From Avedoeria sp964651245 (lineage in GTDB: Bacteria; Chloroflexota; Anaerolineae; Epilineales; Epilineaceae), in contig CAZYVI010000017.1 in the NCBI GenBank assembly GCA_964651245.1, positions 1 to 64,000 of the forward strand: a DNA stretch of 64,000 nt. The letters are read 5' to 3'. The position numbers were made by a program, and so were the translations under genes. The notes under the pieces were generated by a model, which saw only the letters and a list, made by a program, of their open reading frames with translations, did no database searches and had not been told where the DNA came from. Below are positions 8,249-16,554 of the stretch, piece after piece. The number at the start of each line of letters is the position of its first letter. Within the stretch, counting starts at the first letter, position 1.

Positions 8249-9462
8249 CAGGCGCCGCCGCCGATCGAGCGGCCGAGGACGGCGGCGCGCGCGGCCGTCG
8301 GCGCCCGGCGCGCCGCGTCGTAGGCGGCGACGGTCAGCTCGGCGGTGCGGTCCCAGGTGAAGCGTGCGGCTTGCGCCCGGCCGCGGCGGGCGAGGTCGGC
8401 GCGCCGCGCCGGGTCGGCCAGCAGCGCGCCGAGCGCCGCAGCCCAGCCGGCCACGTCGTCGGGATCCACCGTCAGGCCGGCGTCGCCGACGACCTCGGGC
8501 AGGCTGCCGGCGTCGCTCACGACGACCGGCGTGCCGCAGGCCATGGCCTCGATCGCCGGGAGGCCGAAGCCCTCGTAGCGGCTGGGAACGGCGCAGACGG
8601 TGGCGGCGGCGTAGAGCAGCGGCAGGTCGGCCGCGGCGACGAAGCCGGGCAGGATGACGTCCCCGCGGACGCCGAGGCGCTCGGCCAGCGCGCCGATGTC
8701 GCTGTCGCCCCAGCCCGGCGCGCCGGCGATGACGAGCGCCGGCGGCGCGTCCCCGGCCGCGCCGGGCGCGTCGCGCATCGCGGCCCAGGCCCGCAGCAGC
8801 ACGCCGTAGTTCTTGCGCGGTTGCAGCGTCCCGACCGACAGGACGAACCGCTCCGGCAGCCCGGCCCGCCGCCGGTACGCCGCCACGTCGGGCGCGGCGG
8901 CCGGCCGGAACGCGGCGTCGACGCCGTTGGGCACCACGTGGATGCGCGCCGGGTCGGCGCCGAGGCCGTCGATGAGCTCGCGGCGGGTGAAGTCGGAGAT
9001 GGCGATGATCGCCTGGGCGTGGCGCACGGCGTGGCGGGTGGCGGCGGCGAGGTAGCGCGCCTGGCGCGCCGGGAACGTGCCCGGCAGCCGCACGAACGAG
9101 AGGTCGTGCACCGTCACGACGGACGGCGGGGCGCCGACGACGGGCATGGCGTAGGCGGCGCTGTGGAAGACCTGGGCCCGCCGGCGGCGGAGCGCCAGCG
9201 GCAGCGCCAGCTGCTCGTAGGCGATGCGCAGGGCCCGCTGCCGCGTCCAGCCCGGCGCCCACGCCAGCGCGATCGACGCCGGCACAGCCGCCCGCGCCCG
9301 CCGCTCGGCCGTGAACGCCGTCACGGCGACGTCGTCGCGCCGGCCGAGGGCGTCCAGGAGGGCGACGATGTAGTGGTGGATGCCCGCGGCGCGGTGGTCG
9401 TCCGACAGCGACAGCAGGAGGGCGTTGAGCCCGATGCGCGTGGGCGCGGGGGTCGGGAGCAT
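8248..9462 (-). CDS. GT4-family glycosyltransferase
   Basis: A 404-residue retaining glycosyltransferase of the GT-B fold, family 4, probably acting on a lipid-linked sugar in the polysaccharide pathway with the downstream glycosylphosphotransferase. Visible signatures are the N-terminal acceptor domain with VVTVHDLSF, the start of the donor domain at LSVGTLQPRKNYGVLL, and the donor-site motif PSRYEGFGLPAIEAMACGTP, whose E-x-G-x-x-x-x-E pattern is typical. A good promoter lies immediately upstream and there is no Shine-Dalgarno, so the message may be leaderless. Acceptor and donor specificity cannot be read from sequence. Confidence 0.93.
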   Translation of the reverse strand: MLPTPAPTRIGLNALLLSLSDDHRAAGIHHYIVALLDALGRRDDVAVTAFTAERRARAAVPASIALAWAPGWTRQRALRIAYEQLALPLALRRRRAQVFHSAAYAMPVVGAPPSVVTVHDLSFVRLPGTFPARQARYLAAATRHAVRHAQAIIAISDFTRRELIDGLGADPARIHVVPNGVDAAFRPAAAPDVAAYRRRAGLPERFVLSVGTLQPRKNYGVLLRAWAAMRDAPGAAGDAPPALVIAGAPGWGDSDIGALAERLGVRGDVILPGFVAAADLPLLYAAATVCAVPSRYEGFGLPAIEAMACGTPVVVSDAGSLPEVVGDAGLTVDPDDVAGWAAALGALLADPARRADLARRGRAQAARFTWDRTAELTVAAYDAARRAPTAARAAVLGRSIGGGA

Positions 9463-9470
9463 GGCCGGGT

Positions 9471-9499
9471 ACTATACGGAGGGCCGCCGGCGGCGGCAA
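9471..9499 (-). promoter_or_regulatory. Sigma70-type promoter of the GT4/glycosylphosphotransferase operon
   Basis: On the minus strand TTGCCG (9499-9494), a 17-base spacer and TATAGT (9476-9471). The -10 box ends eight bases before the ATG at 9462, so transcription would start at or almost at the start codon. Confidence 0.6.
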
Positions 9500-9512
9500 C
9501 GTCGGTCGGGGC

Positions 9513-9566
9513 TGTCCCGTTCATGTGAGCCGGCCGGCCGCGGGGCACTCGACCGAGAACGGGACA
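9513..9566. other. Inverted repeat downstream of the methyltransferase gene
   Basis: TGTCCCGTTC (9513-9522) and its reverse complement GAACGGGACA (9557-9566) enclose 34 bases that include a GGCCGGCC run. It lies 38 bases past the methyltransferase stop on the minus strand and could be a terminator or a protein-binding site. No T tract. Confidence 0.3.
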
Positions 9567-9604
9567 ACGCTGAACGTTGGCCGGAGGCGGCGGTCGCTCT
9601 GGCG

Positions 9605-10516
9605 CTACCGGCGCGCGACGAGCACGAGCGTCTCGCCCGCCAGCCACCGCCCCCCCGCCGGCCCGGCGCCGCGGACGAGGCCGGCCCGCCGCGCGGCGCG
9701 GGCGGCGGCGACGGCGGCGGCGCGCAGCGCGGCTCTGGCGGCCAGGCGGGCCGGCGGGACGGGCCGGCTGGCGGCGCGGGTCCGCGCTGCGAGCGCGCCG
9801 ATGTCGAGGTCGACGGCGTTGGCCGCCGTCACCGTAAGCCCGGCGCTGCGCGCCAGGTGCGCGAGCGTGGCGGTATCGAAGTAGCAGAGGTGACCGGCGG
9901 GCTCGATGCGGTCCCAGGCCGGGCCCAGCACGGCGGCGGCCAGGCCGGCCGCGTTGGGCGTGCTGAGCCAGACGACACCGCCCGGCCGCAGCAGCGCCGC
10001 GACGCGGCGCAGCGTCGGCAGCGGGTCGCTCAGGTGCTCGACGACCTCGGCCATGAGCACGGCGTCGAACGTCCCGTCGGCCGCCGGCAGGTCGTGGACG
10101 GTGCCGCAGTGGACGTCGAGGCCGTGCGTCGCCCGGGCGTAGGCGGCGGCGTAGGGCGCGAGCTCGACGCCGGCGACGCGCCAGCCGCGCCCGCGGGCGG
10201 CGACGAGGTGGTCGCCCAGCGCGCAGCCGACGTCGAGCAGCCGGCCGGGCGCCACGTAGCGCTCGATGTCGCGGATCGGCCCGTCCGCGCCGGCGCCGTG
10301 GATCGCGATCTCGGGCAGGTAGCGCTCCACGTAGTAGTCGGCCGACTCGACGTGCGCCGCCAGCCGCGGCGCGATGTACCGCAGCCCGCACCGCCGGCAC
10401 CGCACCACGGCCGTCGGCGGCGCCGGCCAAAGCGCCGCCGCATCGTCGGCGCCGCACAACGGGCACGGGTCGGGCCGCCCCGCCATCCGCCGGACGCCCG
10501 CCACGACGCCCGTCAC
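9605..10516 (-). CDS. Zinc-ribbon class I SAM methyltransferase
   Basis: A 303-residue methyltransferase. The N-terminal 45 residues contain two Cys pairs (CPLCG and CRRCG) forming a small zinc ribbon, as in sugar or small-molecule C-/O-methyltransferases of the Methyltransf_23 type. The Rossmann core shows motif I as LLDVGCALGDHL, then the acidic AdoMet loop and the post-I motif FDAVLMAEVVEHLSDP. The start GTG 10516 overlaps the acyl-CoA synthetase stop; an ATG at 10486 is an alternative that would keep the whole zinc ribbon. It is last in the VapBC-synthetase operon. The substrate is unknown; sugar or polyketide-like targets are possible. Confidence 0.85.
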   Translation of the reverse strand: MTGVVAGVRRMAGRPDPCPLCGADDAAALWPAPPTAVVRCRRCGLRYIAPRLAAHVESADYYVERYLPEIAIHGAGADGPIRDIERYVAPGRLLDVGCALGDHLVAARGRGWRVAGVELAPYAAAYARATHGLDVHCGTVHDLPAADGTFDAVLMAEVVEHLSDPLPTLRRVAALLRPGGVVWLSTPNAAGLAAAVLGPAWDRIEPAGHLCYFDTATLAHLARSAGLTVTAANAVDLDIGALAARTRAASRPVPPARLAARAALRAAAVAAARAARRAGLVRGAGPAGGRWLAGETLVLVARR

Positions 10517-12492
10517 GACGCCCGGGCGATCGCCGCGACGGCCTCGGGGTTGACGAGCGACGACGTGTCGCCCGGCGGCAGGCCCAGGTAGGCGCTGCGG
10601 ACCATGCGGCGCATGACCTTGGCGTTGCGGGTTTTCGGCAGGTCAGCGACGAACAGGACGGCCTTGGGGGCCAGCGCCTTGCCCATCGCGGTCACGACGG
10701 CGGCGCGCAGCTCGGCGCGCAGCGCGTCGGTCGGTTGGGCGCCGGCGGCCACGACGCAGAAGCAGACCAGCGCGCTGCCCTTGAGGTCGTCCGGCACCCC
10801 GATCGCGGCCGCCTCGACGACCGCCGGGTGGTGGACCAGGACGCTCTCGACCTCGGCCGGGCCGAGGCGCTTGCCGGCGATCTTGATCGTGTCGTCGGAG
10901 CGGCCCAGGATGTACCACAGGCCGTCGTCGTCGACGGCGGCGAAGTCGCCGTGGACCCAGATGTCGGGGAAGCGCGACCAGTAGGTCTCGAGGTAGCGCT
11001 CGGGGTCCTTCCAGAAGCCGCGCGTCATCCCGATCCACGGTGCGCGGATGACGAGCTCGCCGACGGCGCCGCGCACGCTGCGGCCGGCCTCGTCGACGAC
11101 GTCGGCGGCGATGCCGGGGCACGGGCCGCTGAAGGCGCAGGCCTTGAGCGGCAGGATCGGGTTGCCCATGACGATGCCGCCCGAGATCTCGGTGCCGCCG
11201 GAGTAGTTGACGATCGGCACGCGCCCGCCGCCGACGCGCTCGAACAGCCAGTGCCACGGGTCGGGGTTCCAGGGCTCGCCGGTCGAGGCGAAGGCGCGGA
11301 CGCGGCTCAGGTCGTGGGCGGCGTGCGGGGCGTAGCCGTGGGCGACGAGGCCGCGGACCCAGGTCGGCGAGAGGCCGACGACGTCGACGCGGTGGCGGTC
11401 GACGAGCGACCAGATGCGGTCGGGGCCGGGGAAGTCGGGCGCGCCGTCGTAGAGGACGCACGTCGCGCCGAGCAGCAGGCTGCCGAAGACGAGCCACGGG
11501 CCCATCATCCAGCCCATGTCGGTCATCCAGAAGATGCGCTCCCCGGCGTGGACGTCGGTGCCGAAGGCCATGTCCTGGGCCGCCTTGACCGGGAAGCCGC
11601 AGTGGGTGTGCAGGGCGCCCTTGGGCTTGCCGGTGGTGCCGGAGGTGTAGATGAGCATGAGCGGATCCTCGGCCGCGGTGTCGGCGGTCGGGGCGTCGGG
11701 CGCCTGGGCGGCGACGACGTCGTGCCACCAGTGGTCGCGGCCGGGGGTCATCGGCACGTCCTGGCCGGTGCGGCGCAGGACGATCATGTGCCGCAGCGTC
11801 GGGATGTCGGCCGCGGCCTCGTCGGCGACGGGCTTCATGGCGCTGGGCTTGCCGCGCCGGAACGCGCCGTCGCTGGCGAAAAGGGCCACGGCGCCGGCGT
11901 CGACCATCCGGCTGACGATGGCCTCGGCGCCGTAGCCGCTGAACAGCGGCAGCGCGACGGCGCCGACCTTGGCGATGGCGAGCAGGGCGACGGCGATCTC
12001 GGGCGCCATCGGCATGAAGATCCCGACGGCGTCGCCGCGGCCGACGCCGAGCGCCGTGAGGGCGTTGGCGGCGCGGTTCACCTCGGCGCGGAGCTGGGCG
12101 TAGGTCCACTCGGTGGTGACGCCTTCCTCGCCCTCGAACAGCAGGGCGGTCCGGGCGTCCGAGGGTTGGCCGGCGTGCTTGTCGAGGCAGTTGTGGACGA
12201 TGTTCATCCGGCCGCCGACGCACCACCGCGGCCACTGGATGCCGCGCGAGAGGTCGACGACCTCGGTATACGGCGTGGCGAACCGGATGTCGAGCCAGCG
12301 CAGGAGGGCGTCGGTGAACCAGGCGACGTCGCGGGTCGAGCGGTCCATCAGGGCGTCGAACGCGGCGCGCGGGTTGGCCGGGTCGACGGCGATGCCGTGC
12401 GCCGTCATAAAGGCCGTCAGGTTCGCGCGGGCGATGTCGTCGGGCGTCGGGCGCCAGACGATCGGGCCGCCGAAGGTTTGGGGGTCGGTCAT
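10513..12492 (-). CDS. AMP-forming acyl-CoA synthetase, acetyl-CoA synthetase-like
   Basis: A 659-residue ANL-superfamily ligase that activates a carboxylic acid as an acyl adenylate and transfers it to CoA. The P-loop-like motif YTSGTTGKPKG, the A5-type motif NYSGGTEISGG, the hinge region GRSDDTIKIAGKRLGPAEVES and the C-terminal catalytic Lys in LPKTRNAKVMRR are all present. Length and the N-terminal ACAS-type segment (WRPTPDDIARANLTAFM) match acetyl/propionyl/acetoacetyl-CoA synthetase relatives; the exact acid is not decidable by eye. The start codon overlaps the stop of the VapC-type gene (ATGA), an unusual arrangement for a metabolic gene. Confidence 0.93.
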   Translation of the reverse strand: MTDPQTFGGPIVWRPTPDDIARANLTAFMTAHGIAVDPANPRAAFDALMDRSTRDVAWFTDALLRWLDIRFATPYTEVVDLSRGIQWPRWCVGGRMNIVHNCLDKHAGQPSDARTALLFEGEEGVTTEWTYAQLRAEVNRAANALTALGVGRGDAVGIFMPMAPEIAVALLAIAKVGAVALPLFSGYGAEAIVSRMVDAGAVALFASDGAFRRGKPSAMKPVADEAAADIPTLRHMIVLRRTGQDVPMTPGRDHWWHDVVAAQAPDAPTADTAAEDPLMLIYTSGTTGKPKGALHTHCGFPVKAAQDMAFGTDVHAGERIFWMTDMGWMMGPWLVFGSLLLGATCVLYDGAPDFPGPDRIWSLVDRHRVDVVGLSPTWVRGLVAHGYAPHAAHDLSRVRAFASTGEPWNPDPWHWLFERVGGGRVPIVNYSGGTEISGGIVMGNPILPLKACAFSGPCPGIAADVVDEAGRSVRGAVGELVIRAPWIGMTRGFWKDPERYLETYWSRFPDIWVHGDFAAVDDDGLWYILGRSDDTIKIAGKRLGPAEVESVLVHHPAVVEAAAIGVPDDLKGSALVCFCVVAAGAQPTDALRAELRAAVVTAMGKALAPKAVLFVADLPKTRNAKVMRRMVRSAYLGLPPGDTSSLVNPEAVAAIARAS

Positions 12493-12944
12493 GGTTGGGG
12501 CTCCGCGAGGGCGGTGGGCCAACGGTCGGACGAATCGCCCACGATGCGAACGGGGATGCCGGCGGCGACGGCACGTTGCCCCAAGGACCGGTCGGCCGTC
12601 AAGAGCAGCGCCTCGTGGAGGGTGGCGGCGGCGAGGTACAGGCTGTCGTACGCCGTCGTCCCCGTTGCCGTTGCCAGCCGCCACGCGTCGAGGATCAGGT
12701 GCTCGGCGGGAAGCAAGGTGATGGGCGCCGACCGCAGGCTGCGGATGATGCGCTCGGCGTCCATCGACTCGAGCGCCAGCCGGCGCCACTGCTTCCACAG
12801 CACCTGCGCCACCTCCGCGACGACGAGCTCCGGCGCGAGCAGCGTCGCCGACGGTTCGTCGACGACCGCCCTCGCCTCCCCGGACCCGGGCTCGTTCAAG
12901 AACCACTTGACGACGACGCTGGCGTCCACGACCAGCCGGTTCAT
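12489..12944 (-). CDS. vapC: VapC-family PIN-domain ribonuclease toxin
   Basis: A 151-residue PIN domain. The four acidic residues that bind the catalytic metal are visible: D7 in VVDASVVVKWF, E44 in LVVAEV, D100 in TTAYDSLYL and D118 in LLTADRSL. The length is normal for VapC, and all catalytic residues are intact, so it should be an active endoribonuclease, usually directed at tRNA or rRNA. The start overlaps the antitoxin stop (ATGA), the classic toxin-antitoxin arrangement. Its own stop overlaps the start of the acyl-CoA synthetase gene, so the toxin-antitoxin pair is translationally linked to a metabolic gene. Confidence 0.9.
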   Translation of the reverse strand: MNRLVVDASVVVKWFLNEPGSGEARAVVDEPSATLLAPELVVAEVAQVLWKQWRRLALESMDAERIIRSLRSAPITLLPAEHLILDAWRLATATGTTAYDSLYLAAATLHEALLLTADRSLGQRAVAAGIPVRIVGDSSDRWPTALAEPQP

Positions 12945-13174
12945 CGCTCCCGGTCCGCACGGATGTCGGCCGTGCTGTCGGGGAACGTGCGATCTCCCCA
13001 GTGCGCTTGCCAGGCCGAAAGCTCTTGGCGAAACTGCGCCATCGTCATGACCGACGCAGCCTGCTCCAAGACCGCCTTCGCTTCCCCTTGCAGCGAGCGA
13101 TGGTGCGCTCGTGCGCGCGCCTTGAGCCGTTCGAGGATCTCGACGTCCAGGTCGCGCACCAGTAGGTTGGGCAT
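12941..13174 (-). CDS. FitA/VapB-type ribbon-helix-helix antitoxin
   Basis: A 77-residue partner of the VapC toxin. The N-terminal part, MPNLLVRDLDVEILERLKARARAH, has the beta strand and amphipathic helix of FitA-like/Arc-MetJ ribbon-helix-helix antitoxins, followed by a second helix with SLQGEAKAVLE. The C-terminal 25 residues are acidic and Trp-containing, as in toxin-neutralising tails. A strong Shine-Dalgarno (GGAGG) precedes ATG 13174. Such proteins usually repress their own promoter together with the toxin, so autoregulation at the promoter 55-83 bases upstream is likely. Confidence 0.85.
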   Translation of the reverse strand: MPNLLVRDLDVEILERLKARARAHHRSLQGEAKAVLEQAASVMTMAQFRQELSAWQAHWGDRTFPDSTADIRADRER

Positions 13175-13228
13175 GGGAGCCTCCGTTCCTCGCGCGATGC
13201 GCGGCACGGCCGCGCGAATGCTTGCAAA

Positions 13229-13257
13229 ATGATAGCCGCGTACGGCCGGGTGCTCAA
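13229..13257 (-). promoter_or_regulatory. Promoter of the toxin-antitoxin/acyl-CoA synthetase operon
   Basis: Minus strand: TTGAGC (13257-13252), 17-base spacer, TATCAT (13234-13229). The start site would be near 13221, giving a leader of about 47 bases before the antitoxin ATG. The promoter lies within the first ten codons of the divergent lipoprotein gene at 13229, so the two transcription units overlap. Confidence 0.6.
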
Positions 13258-14035
13258 GCCCGCTCTCGTCGTCGCCGCCGCCGGAGCCGCCTTGGGCGCG
13301 TGTCGACTGCCGGCGACCCAACGGCCCGAGGTCGCCGGGCCGTCGATCGGGAGCCGGCCGCCGGTCCTCACCACCCTCCACGTCCCGCTCGACCGCGTCG
13401 CGCGGATCAGCCGGTTCCGATCCGGCGTGGGCCACGACTACAGCGACGGGGTCGAACGCTGCCGGAGCATGAAGCACTACGTCGCGTTCCGCAATGCCGA
13501 CGGCTCGGCCGGCGAGCCGGGGCGGCCGCACGATCCGCCGTGGACGACCGTGCCGGTGGTGGCGCCGCTGGCGGGTGTGGTGGTCGCGGTGCAGGCCGAG
13601 TGGGCCGGCGATCAGGTTCGCATCAGGTCGGCCGTCGATCCGCGGGTGACGGTCGTGCTGTTCCACGTCCGGCGGGCGGCCAGCGTCGACGTGGGCACAG
13701 CGCTGGCGGCGGGGCAGGCGGTGGGCCGCCACGCGAGCGACGAGACGATGTCGGACATCGCGGTCGAGGTGGCCGACCCGGCGGCGCCGCAGGGCCGGCG
13801 TTTGGTGTCGGTGTTCGATCCGGCGGTGATGGGCGACGCGGCGTTCGCGGCGCTGGCGGCGTGGGGCGTCGGTGCGCGGGCCGACCTGATCATCGGCCGC
13901 GCCGAGCGCGACGCGGCGCCGCTGTGGTGCGATGGGGAGCGGTTCGTGGTGGGGGCGGGCGCGGCGGTCGGGGAGATGCTCGGGGCCGGGGCGATGACGG
14001 GGCCGGCGGACTGGGTGGCGTTGCGCGGTCCGTAG
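13229..14035 (+). CDS. Lipoprotein with degenerate M23/LytM-like domain
   Basis: A 268-residue predicted lipoprotein: hydrophobic signal and lipobox LGAC with Cys25. The central part has the layout of an M23 (LytM) beta-sheet domain: GHDYSDG where peptidases have their first zinc His and Asp, then VAPLAGVVVAV, VVLFHVRR and AGQAVG. The final HxH that binds zinc in active enzymes is replaced by SDIAVEV, so peptidase activity is doubtful. The N-terminal HDYSDG-x-ERCRSMKHY segment seems to be a family hallmark. Divergent from the toxin-antitoxin operon. Probably an envelope protein; the start is the first ATG after the previous region and gives a proper signal. Confidence 0.7.
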   Translation: MIAAYGRVLKPALVVAAAGAALGACRLPATQRPEVAGPSIGSRPPVLTTLHVPLDRVARISRFRSGVGHDYSDGVERCRSMKHYVAFRNADGSAGEPGRPHDPPWTTVPVVAPLAGVVVAVQAEWAGDQVRIRSAVDPRVTVVLFHVRRAASVDVGTALAAGQAVGRHASDETMSDIAVEVADPAAPQGRRLVSVFDPAVMGDAAFAALAAWGVGARADLIIGRAERDAAPLWCDGERFVVGAGAAVGEMLGAGAMTGPADWVALRGP

Positions 14036-14140
14036 GGCGAGGGCAGAGCGGTGCGGCGGCGTGCCGCGGGCGCGAATGTGGCAACATGCCGACATCCGGC
14101 TGCGTACAGCATCACCGATGACAACGAGGGAGGACGCTGG

Positions 14141-15112
14141 ATGGAAGGTCGCGTGAACGATTGGGTCGAGGCGCCGGGCAACCCGTCGCCCGACGACGCC
14201 GCCGCCGAGGAGCAGCGCCTGGCGCGGCGGCTGGCGGAGACGATGCGGCTTGTGGGGTTGTTCCTGGCGGTCGTGGGCGCGTTCGAGTTGCCGGGCGTGC
14301 TGACGGGCGACGTGGCGAGCCTGCTCCTGGGCAGCGTCCTGCTGATCGTTGGACGTGCGACCGTGCGCGCGGCGACCGCCTGGCGGCGGCATGCCGACAG
14401 CGGGGCGACGCAGGCGGGGCTGCGGCTGCAGGCGCTGAGTGAGCTCGCGCGGGCGTATCGGGCCCAGTACGTGGGCGCGGCCGTGCTGGTGGCGACGCTG
14501 GTCGGGCTCGCTGGGCTGATCCTGGCGAAGTGGTGGACCGGCGGCTCGCGTATCGGCGTCGAGCAGCTGACGTCGAGCGAGGCGTTGTTCGAGATGTTCG
14601 GACAGGAGGCGGTCGTACTTCGGTTCACGGGCGGACCGGTGGCGTGCTGGGTCGACGCCGAGTCGGAAGGTGGCACACAGCAGATGAACCTCCTGCCGGA
14701 GCTGCCGACGAGGGGGAGCGGCGACCGAAACCGCACCAGCGTCTTTGTCTGGACCCGGGAGCCGGAGTCGTTCGATGACACTGGCACCGAGGTCTGGCGC
14801 ATGGCCTGGCGTACCGGAATCTGCCGCGCCCCGCGGCTCGCGCTCGATGTCCATTTCCCTGGAGTGCCCGTCCCACGGGCGGACGACGAGGACGCGGACT
14901 GTAACTGGCACACCCAGCGCGGCGAGAAGTCGATCACGCTGGGCGTCCGGCGCAAGGGGTCGGGCGGACGTTCCGGCTGGACGAGCAACATCCGCAGCCC
15001 AATGCCCGCCGGCGAGGACGTCACGCTCAAGACGATCGAGGAGGAGTGGCTGGGCGAGGACGGCGAGCCGTACCACAAGCACGAGTTGCGCGTGGTCTGC
15101 CGGGCGCCCTAG
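14141..15112 (+). CDS. Uncharacterised membrane protein
   Basis: A 323-residue protein that I do not recognise. The first 50 residues are polar and acidic, then two close hydrophobic helices (about residues 37-75, MRLVGLFLAVVG and VASLLLGSVLLIVG), a basic amphipathic stretch, and a third helix at about 110-130 (AAVLVATLVGLAGLILA). The remaining 190 residues are soluble, with Cys residues and many charged positions, and probably lie outside the cytoplasm. ATG 14141 is chosen because it has the Shine-Dalgarno GAGGGAGG at 14126-14133; a longer in-frame start at 14051 has none. The 105 bases before it hold no other recognisable signal. Confidence 0.65.
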   Translation: MEGRVNDWVEAPGNPSPDDAAAEEQRLARRLAETMRLVGLFLAVVGAFELPGVLTGDVASLLLGSVLLIVGRATVRAATAWRRHADSGATQAGLRLQALSELARAYRAQYVGAAVLVATLVGLAGLILAKWWTGGSRIGVEQLTSSEALFEMFGQEAVVLRFTGGPVACWVDAESEGGTQQMNLLPELPTRGSGDRNRTSVFVWTREPESFDDTGTEVWRMAWRTGICRAPRLALDVHFPGVPVPRADDEDADCNWHTQRGEKSITLGVRRKGSGGRSGWTSNIRSPMPAGEDVTLKTIEEEWLGEDGEPYHKHELRVVCRAP

Positions 15113-15148
15113 GGGCGACGTAGAACGTAGGACGGCCGGGACGGACGT

Positions 15149-16270
15149 TCAGGCCGACGTCACGACCGCACGCCACGCCGCCACAGTCGCGTCGGCGACG
15201 GCCTGCATCGTGAAGTGGGCGAGGACGCGTTGGCGGCCGGCGGCGGCGAGGGTCGACCGGAGCGCGGGGTCGTTGGCGAGTCGGGCTAGGTGCGACCGCA
15301 GCGCCAAGACATCGCCTTCGGGGTACACCAGCCCGGCGTCGCCGATGACGTGGGGGATCTCGCCGGAGTCGGAGCCGACGGCGACGGCTTCGCAGGCCAT
15401 GGCCTCGGTGAGGACGCGGCCGAATTGCTCGATCCAGCGCGGCGTCGAGCGGCTGGGGAGGACGAGGGCGTCGATGCGCTGGTAGAAGGCGGGCATGGCG
15501 CTGCTGGGCAGCCACGGCGTGAACGTGACGCGGTCGGCCAGGCCGGCGGCGTGGGCTTGGCGGCGGAGGTCGGCCTCGGCGGGGCCGGAGCCGACGATCT
15601 CGAGGGTGACGGACGGGGGCAGGGGGGCGATGGCGGCGATGAGGTCGGCGACGCCCTTGGCGGGGACGAGGCGGCCAGCGAAGCCGATGTGCAACGGGTG
15701 GGGAGGGTTGGCAAACGGGGGGGCGGGCGCCGAGGACGGGCGGTAGACGTCGATGTCGACGCCGAACTGGGGGATCGTCCAGATGGGCTTGCCGAAGCCC
15801 TTGGCCCGCAGGACGGCGGCGGCGGCGGGGGTGCCGGCGATGGCGCCGGCGGCGGTGCGGTAGGCGTGGCGCTCGAAGGCGCGAAAGGGGAAGGGGTAGC
15901 GGCGGTTGAGGTTCTGCCAGGTGAAGAAGACGGCGCGGGCGCCTACGCGGCGGGCGGCGCGCAGGCCGAGGTAGGTGGCGAGGTTGTAGGGCTCCTCGTC
16001 GAGGTGGACGAGGTCGGGGTGGAGGCGGGCGAGGCGGGCGGCGAGGTCGGGGTAGTGGTGGAGGTGGAAGTCGCCGGGGCGGCGGATCGGGAGGACCTCG
16101 AGGCGGTAGCCGGGGGTGGCGACGGGCTCGAGGCGGCGGTCGACGCCGTTGTCTCGCCACAGCGGGGGGACGAGGACGGTGAGGTCGATGTCGGGGTGGG
16201 CGGCGATGAGGGCGCACTTGGCGTGGTAGGCGCCGACGACGAGGGCCTTGGAGAGCAGGACGACGCGCAT
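15149..16270 (-). CDS. GT4-family glycosyltransferase
   Basis: A 373-residue GT-B glycosyltransferase. It begins MRVVLLSKALVVGAYH, the typical first strand, has VHLDEEPYNLATYL in the acceptor domain, and the donor-side motifs LHIGFAGRLVPAKGVADL and STPRWIEQFGRVLTEAMACE, where WIEQFGRVLTEAM matches the E-x7-E region of GT4 enzymes. The gene is preceded by a TAACAT hexamer eight bases before ATG and no Shine-Dalgarno. Third-position C is unusually frequent (CTC, CCC) compared with genes further left. It may belong to the same surface glycan programme as the next gene at 16555. Confidence 0.9.
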   Translation of the reverse strand: MRVVLLSKALVVGAYHAKCALIAAHPDIDLTVLVPPLWRDNGVDRRLEPVATPGYRLEVLPIRRPGDFHLHHYPDLAARLARLHPDLVHLDEEPYNLATYLGLRAARRVGARAVFFTWQNLNRRYPFPFRAFERHAYRTAAGAIAGTPAAAAVLRAKGFGKPIWTIPQFGVDIDVYRPSSAPAPPFANPPHPLHIGFAGRLVPAKGVADLIAAIAPLPPSVTLEIVGSGPAEADLRRQAHAAGLADRVTFTPWLPSSAMPAFYQRIDALVLPSRSTPRWIEQFGRVLTEAMACEAVAVGSDSGEIPHVIGDAGLVYPEGDVLALRSHLARLANDPALRSTLAAAGRQRVLAHFTMQAVADATVAAWRAVVTSA

Positions 16271-16277
16271 GGGGGAG

Positions 16278-16283
16278 CATGTT
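16278..16283 (-). promoter_or_regulatory. Candidate -10 of a leaderless GT4 message
   Basis: Minus-strand TAACAT (16283-16278), seven bases before ATG 16270. No -35 is evident, and the sequence between the box and the ATG is a C run rather than a Shine-Dalgarno. Confidence 0.3.
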
Positions 16284-16403
16284 AACGCATCGCGGGGGCT
16301 GGGTGGGGGGAGAGGGGTGAGCGTGGGCGACAGGGTCTAGGAGGCGTGCAGAGCCGCCGTTCCGGGTTGCGAGAGGCGGGGCGCTTCTCGTTCGTGCGTG
16401 TTT

Positions 16404-16459
16404 GCAGGGGGGCGCCGGCCCCCCTGCACCCTCGGCCAGGGGGTGCTGCGCCCCCCTGG
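16404..16459. repeat. Pair of G/C palindromic hairpins
   Basis: Two 24-base palindromes lie eight bases apart. The first (16404-16427) has a perfect 10-bp stem GCAGGGGGGC/GCCCCCCTGC and a GCCG loop. The second (16436-16459) has an 8-bp stem CCAGGGGG/CCCCCTGG with an eight-base loop. They resemble REP/BIME-like intergenic elements of high-GC bacteria. They sit in the 284-base gap between two minus-strand glycosyltransferase genes, about 95 bases past the stop of the upstream one, and might also attenuate transcription. The rest of the gap is G-rich with nothing else recognisable. Confidence 0.65.
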
Positions 16460-16554
16460 ACCCCCCGCATCGGAGGTGCGGGCGTGGGGGCCGGGGGGGA
16501 CGGGTCTGTCGCGGTGGTGGGAGACTGGGCCGGGGTCCTGCCGGAGGAGGGTGG

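Noticed and set aside
13229..14035. Active M23 endopeptidase
   Set aside because: The HxH that completes the zinc site is not present; only the layout of the fold is recognisable.
14051..14140. Longer N-terminus of the membrane protein at 14141
   Set aside because: The extra 30 residues have no Shine-Dalgarno before them and are out of character, while ATG 14141 has a strong one.
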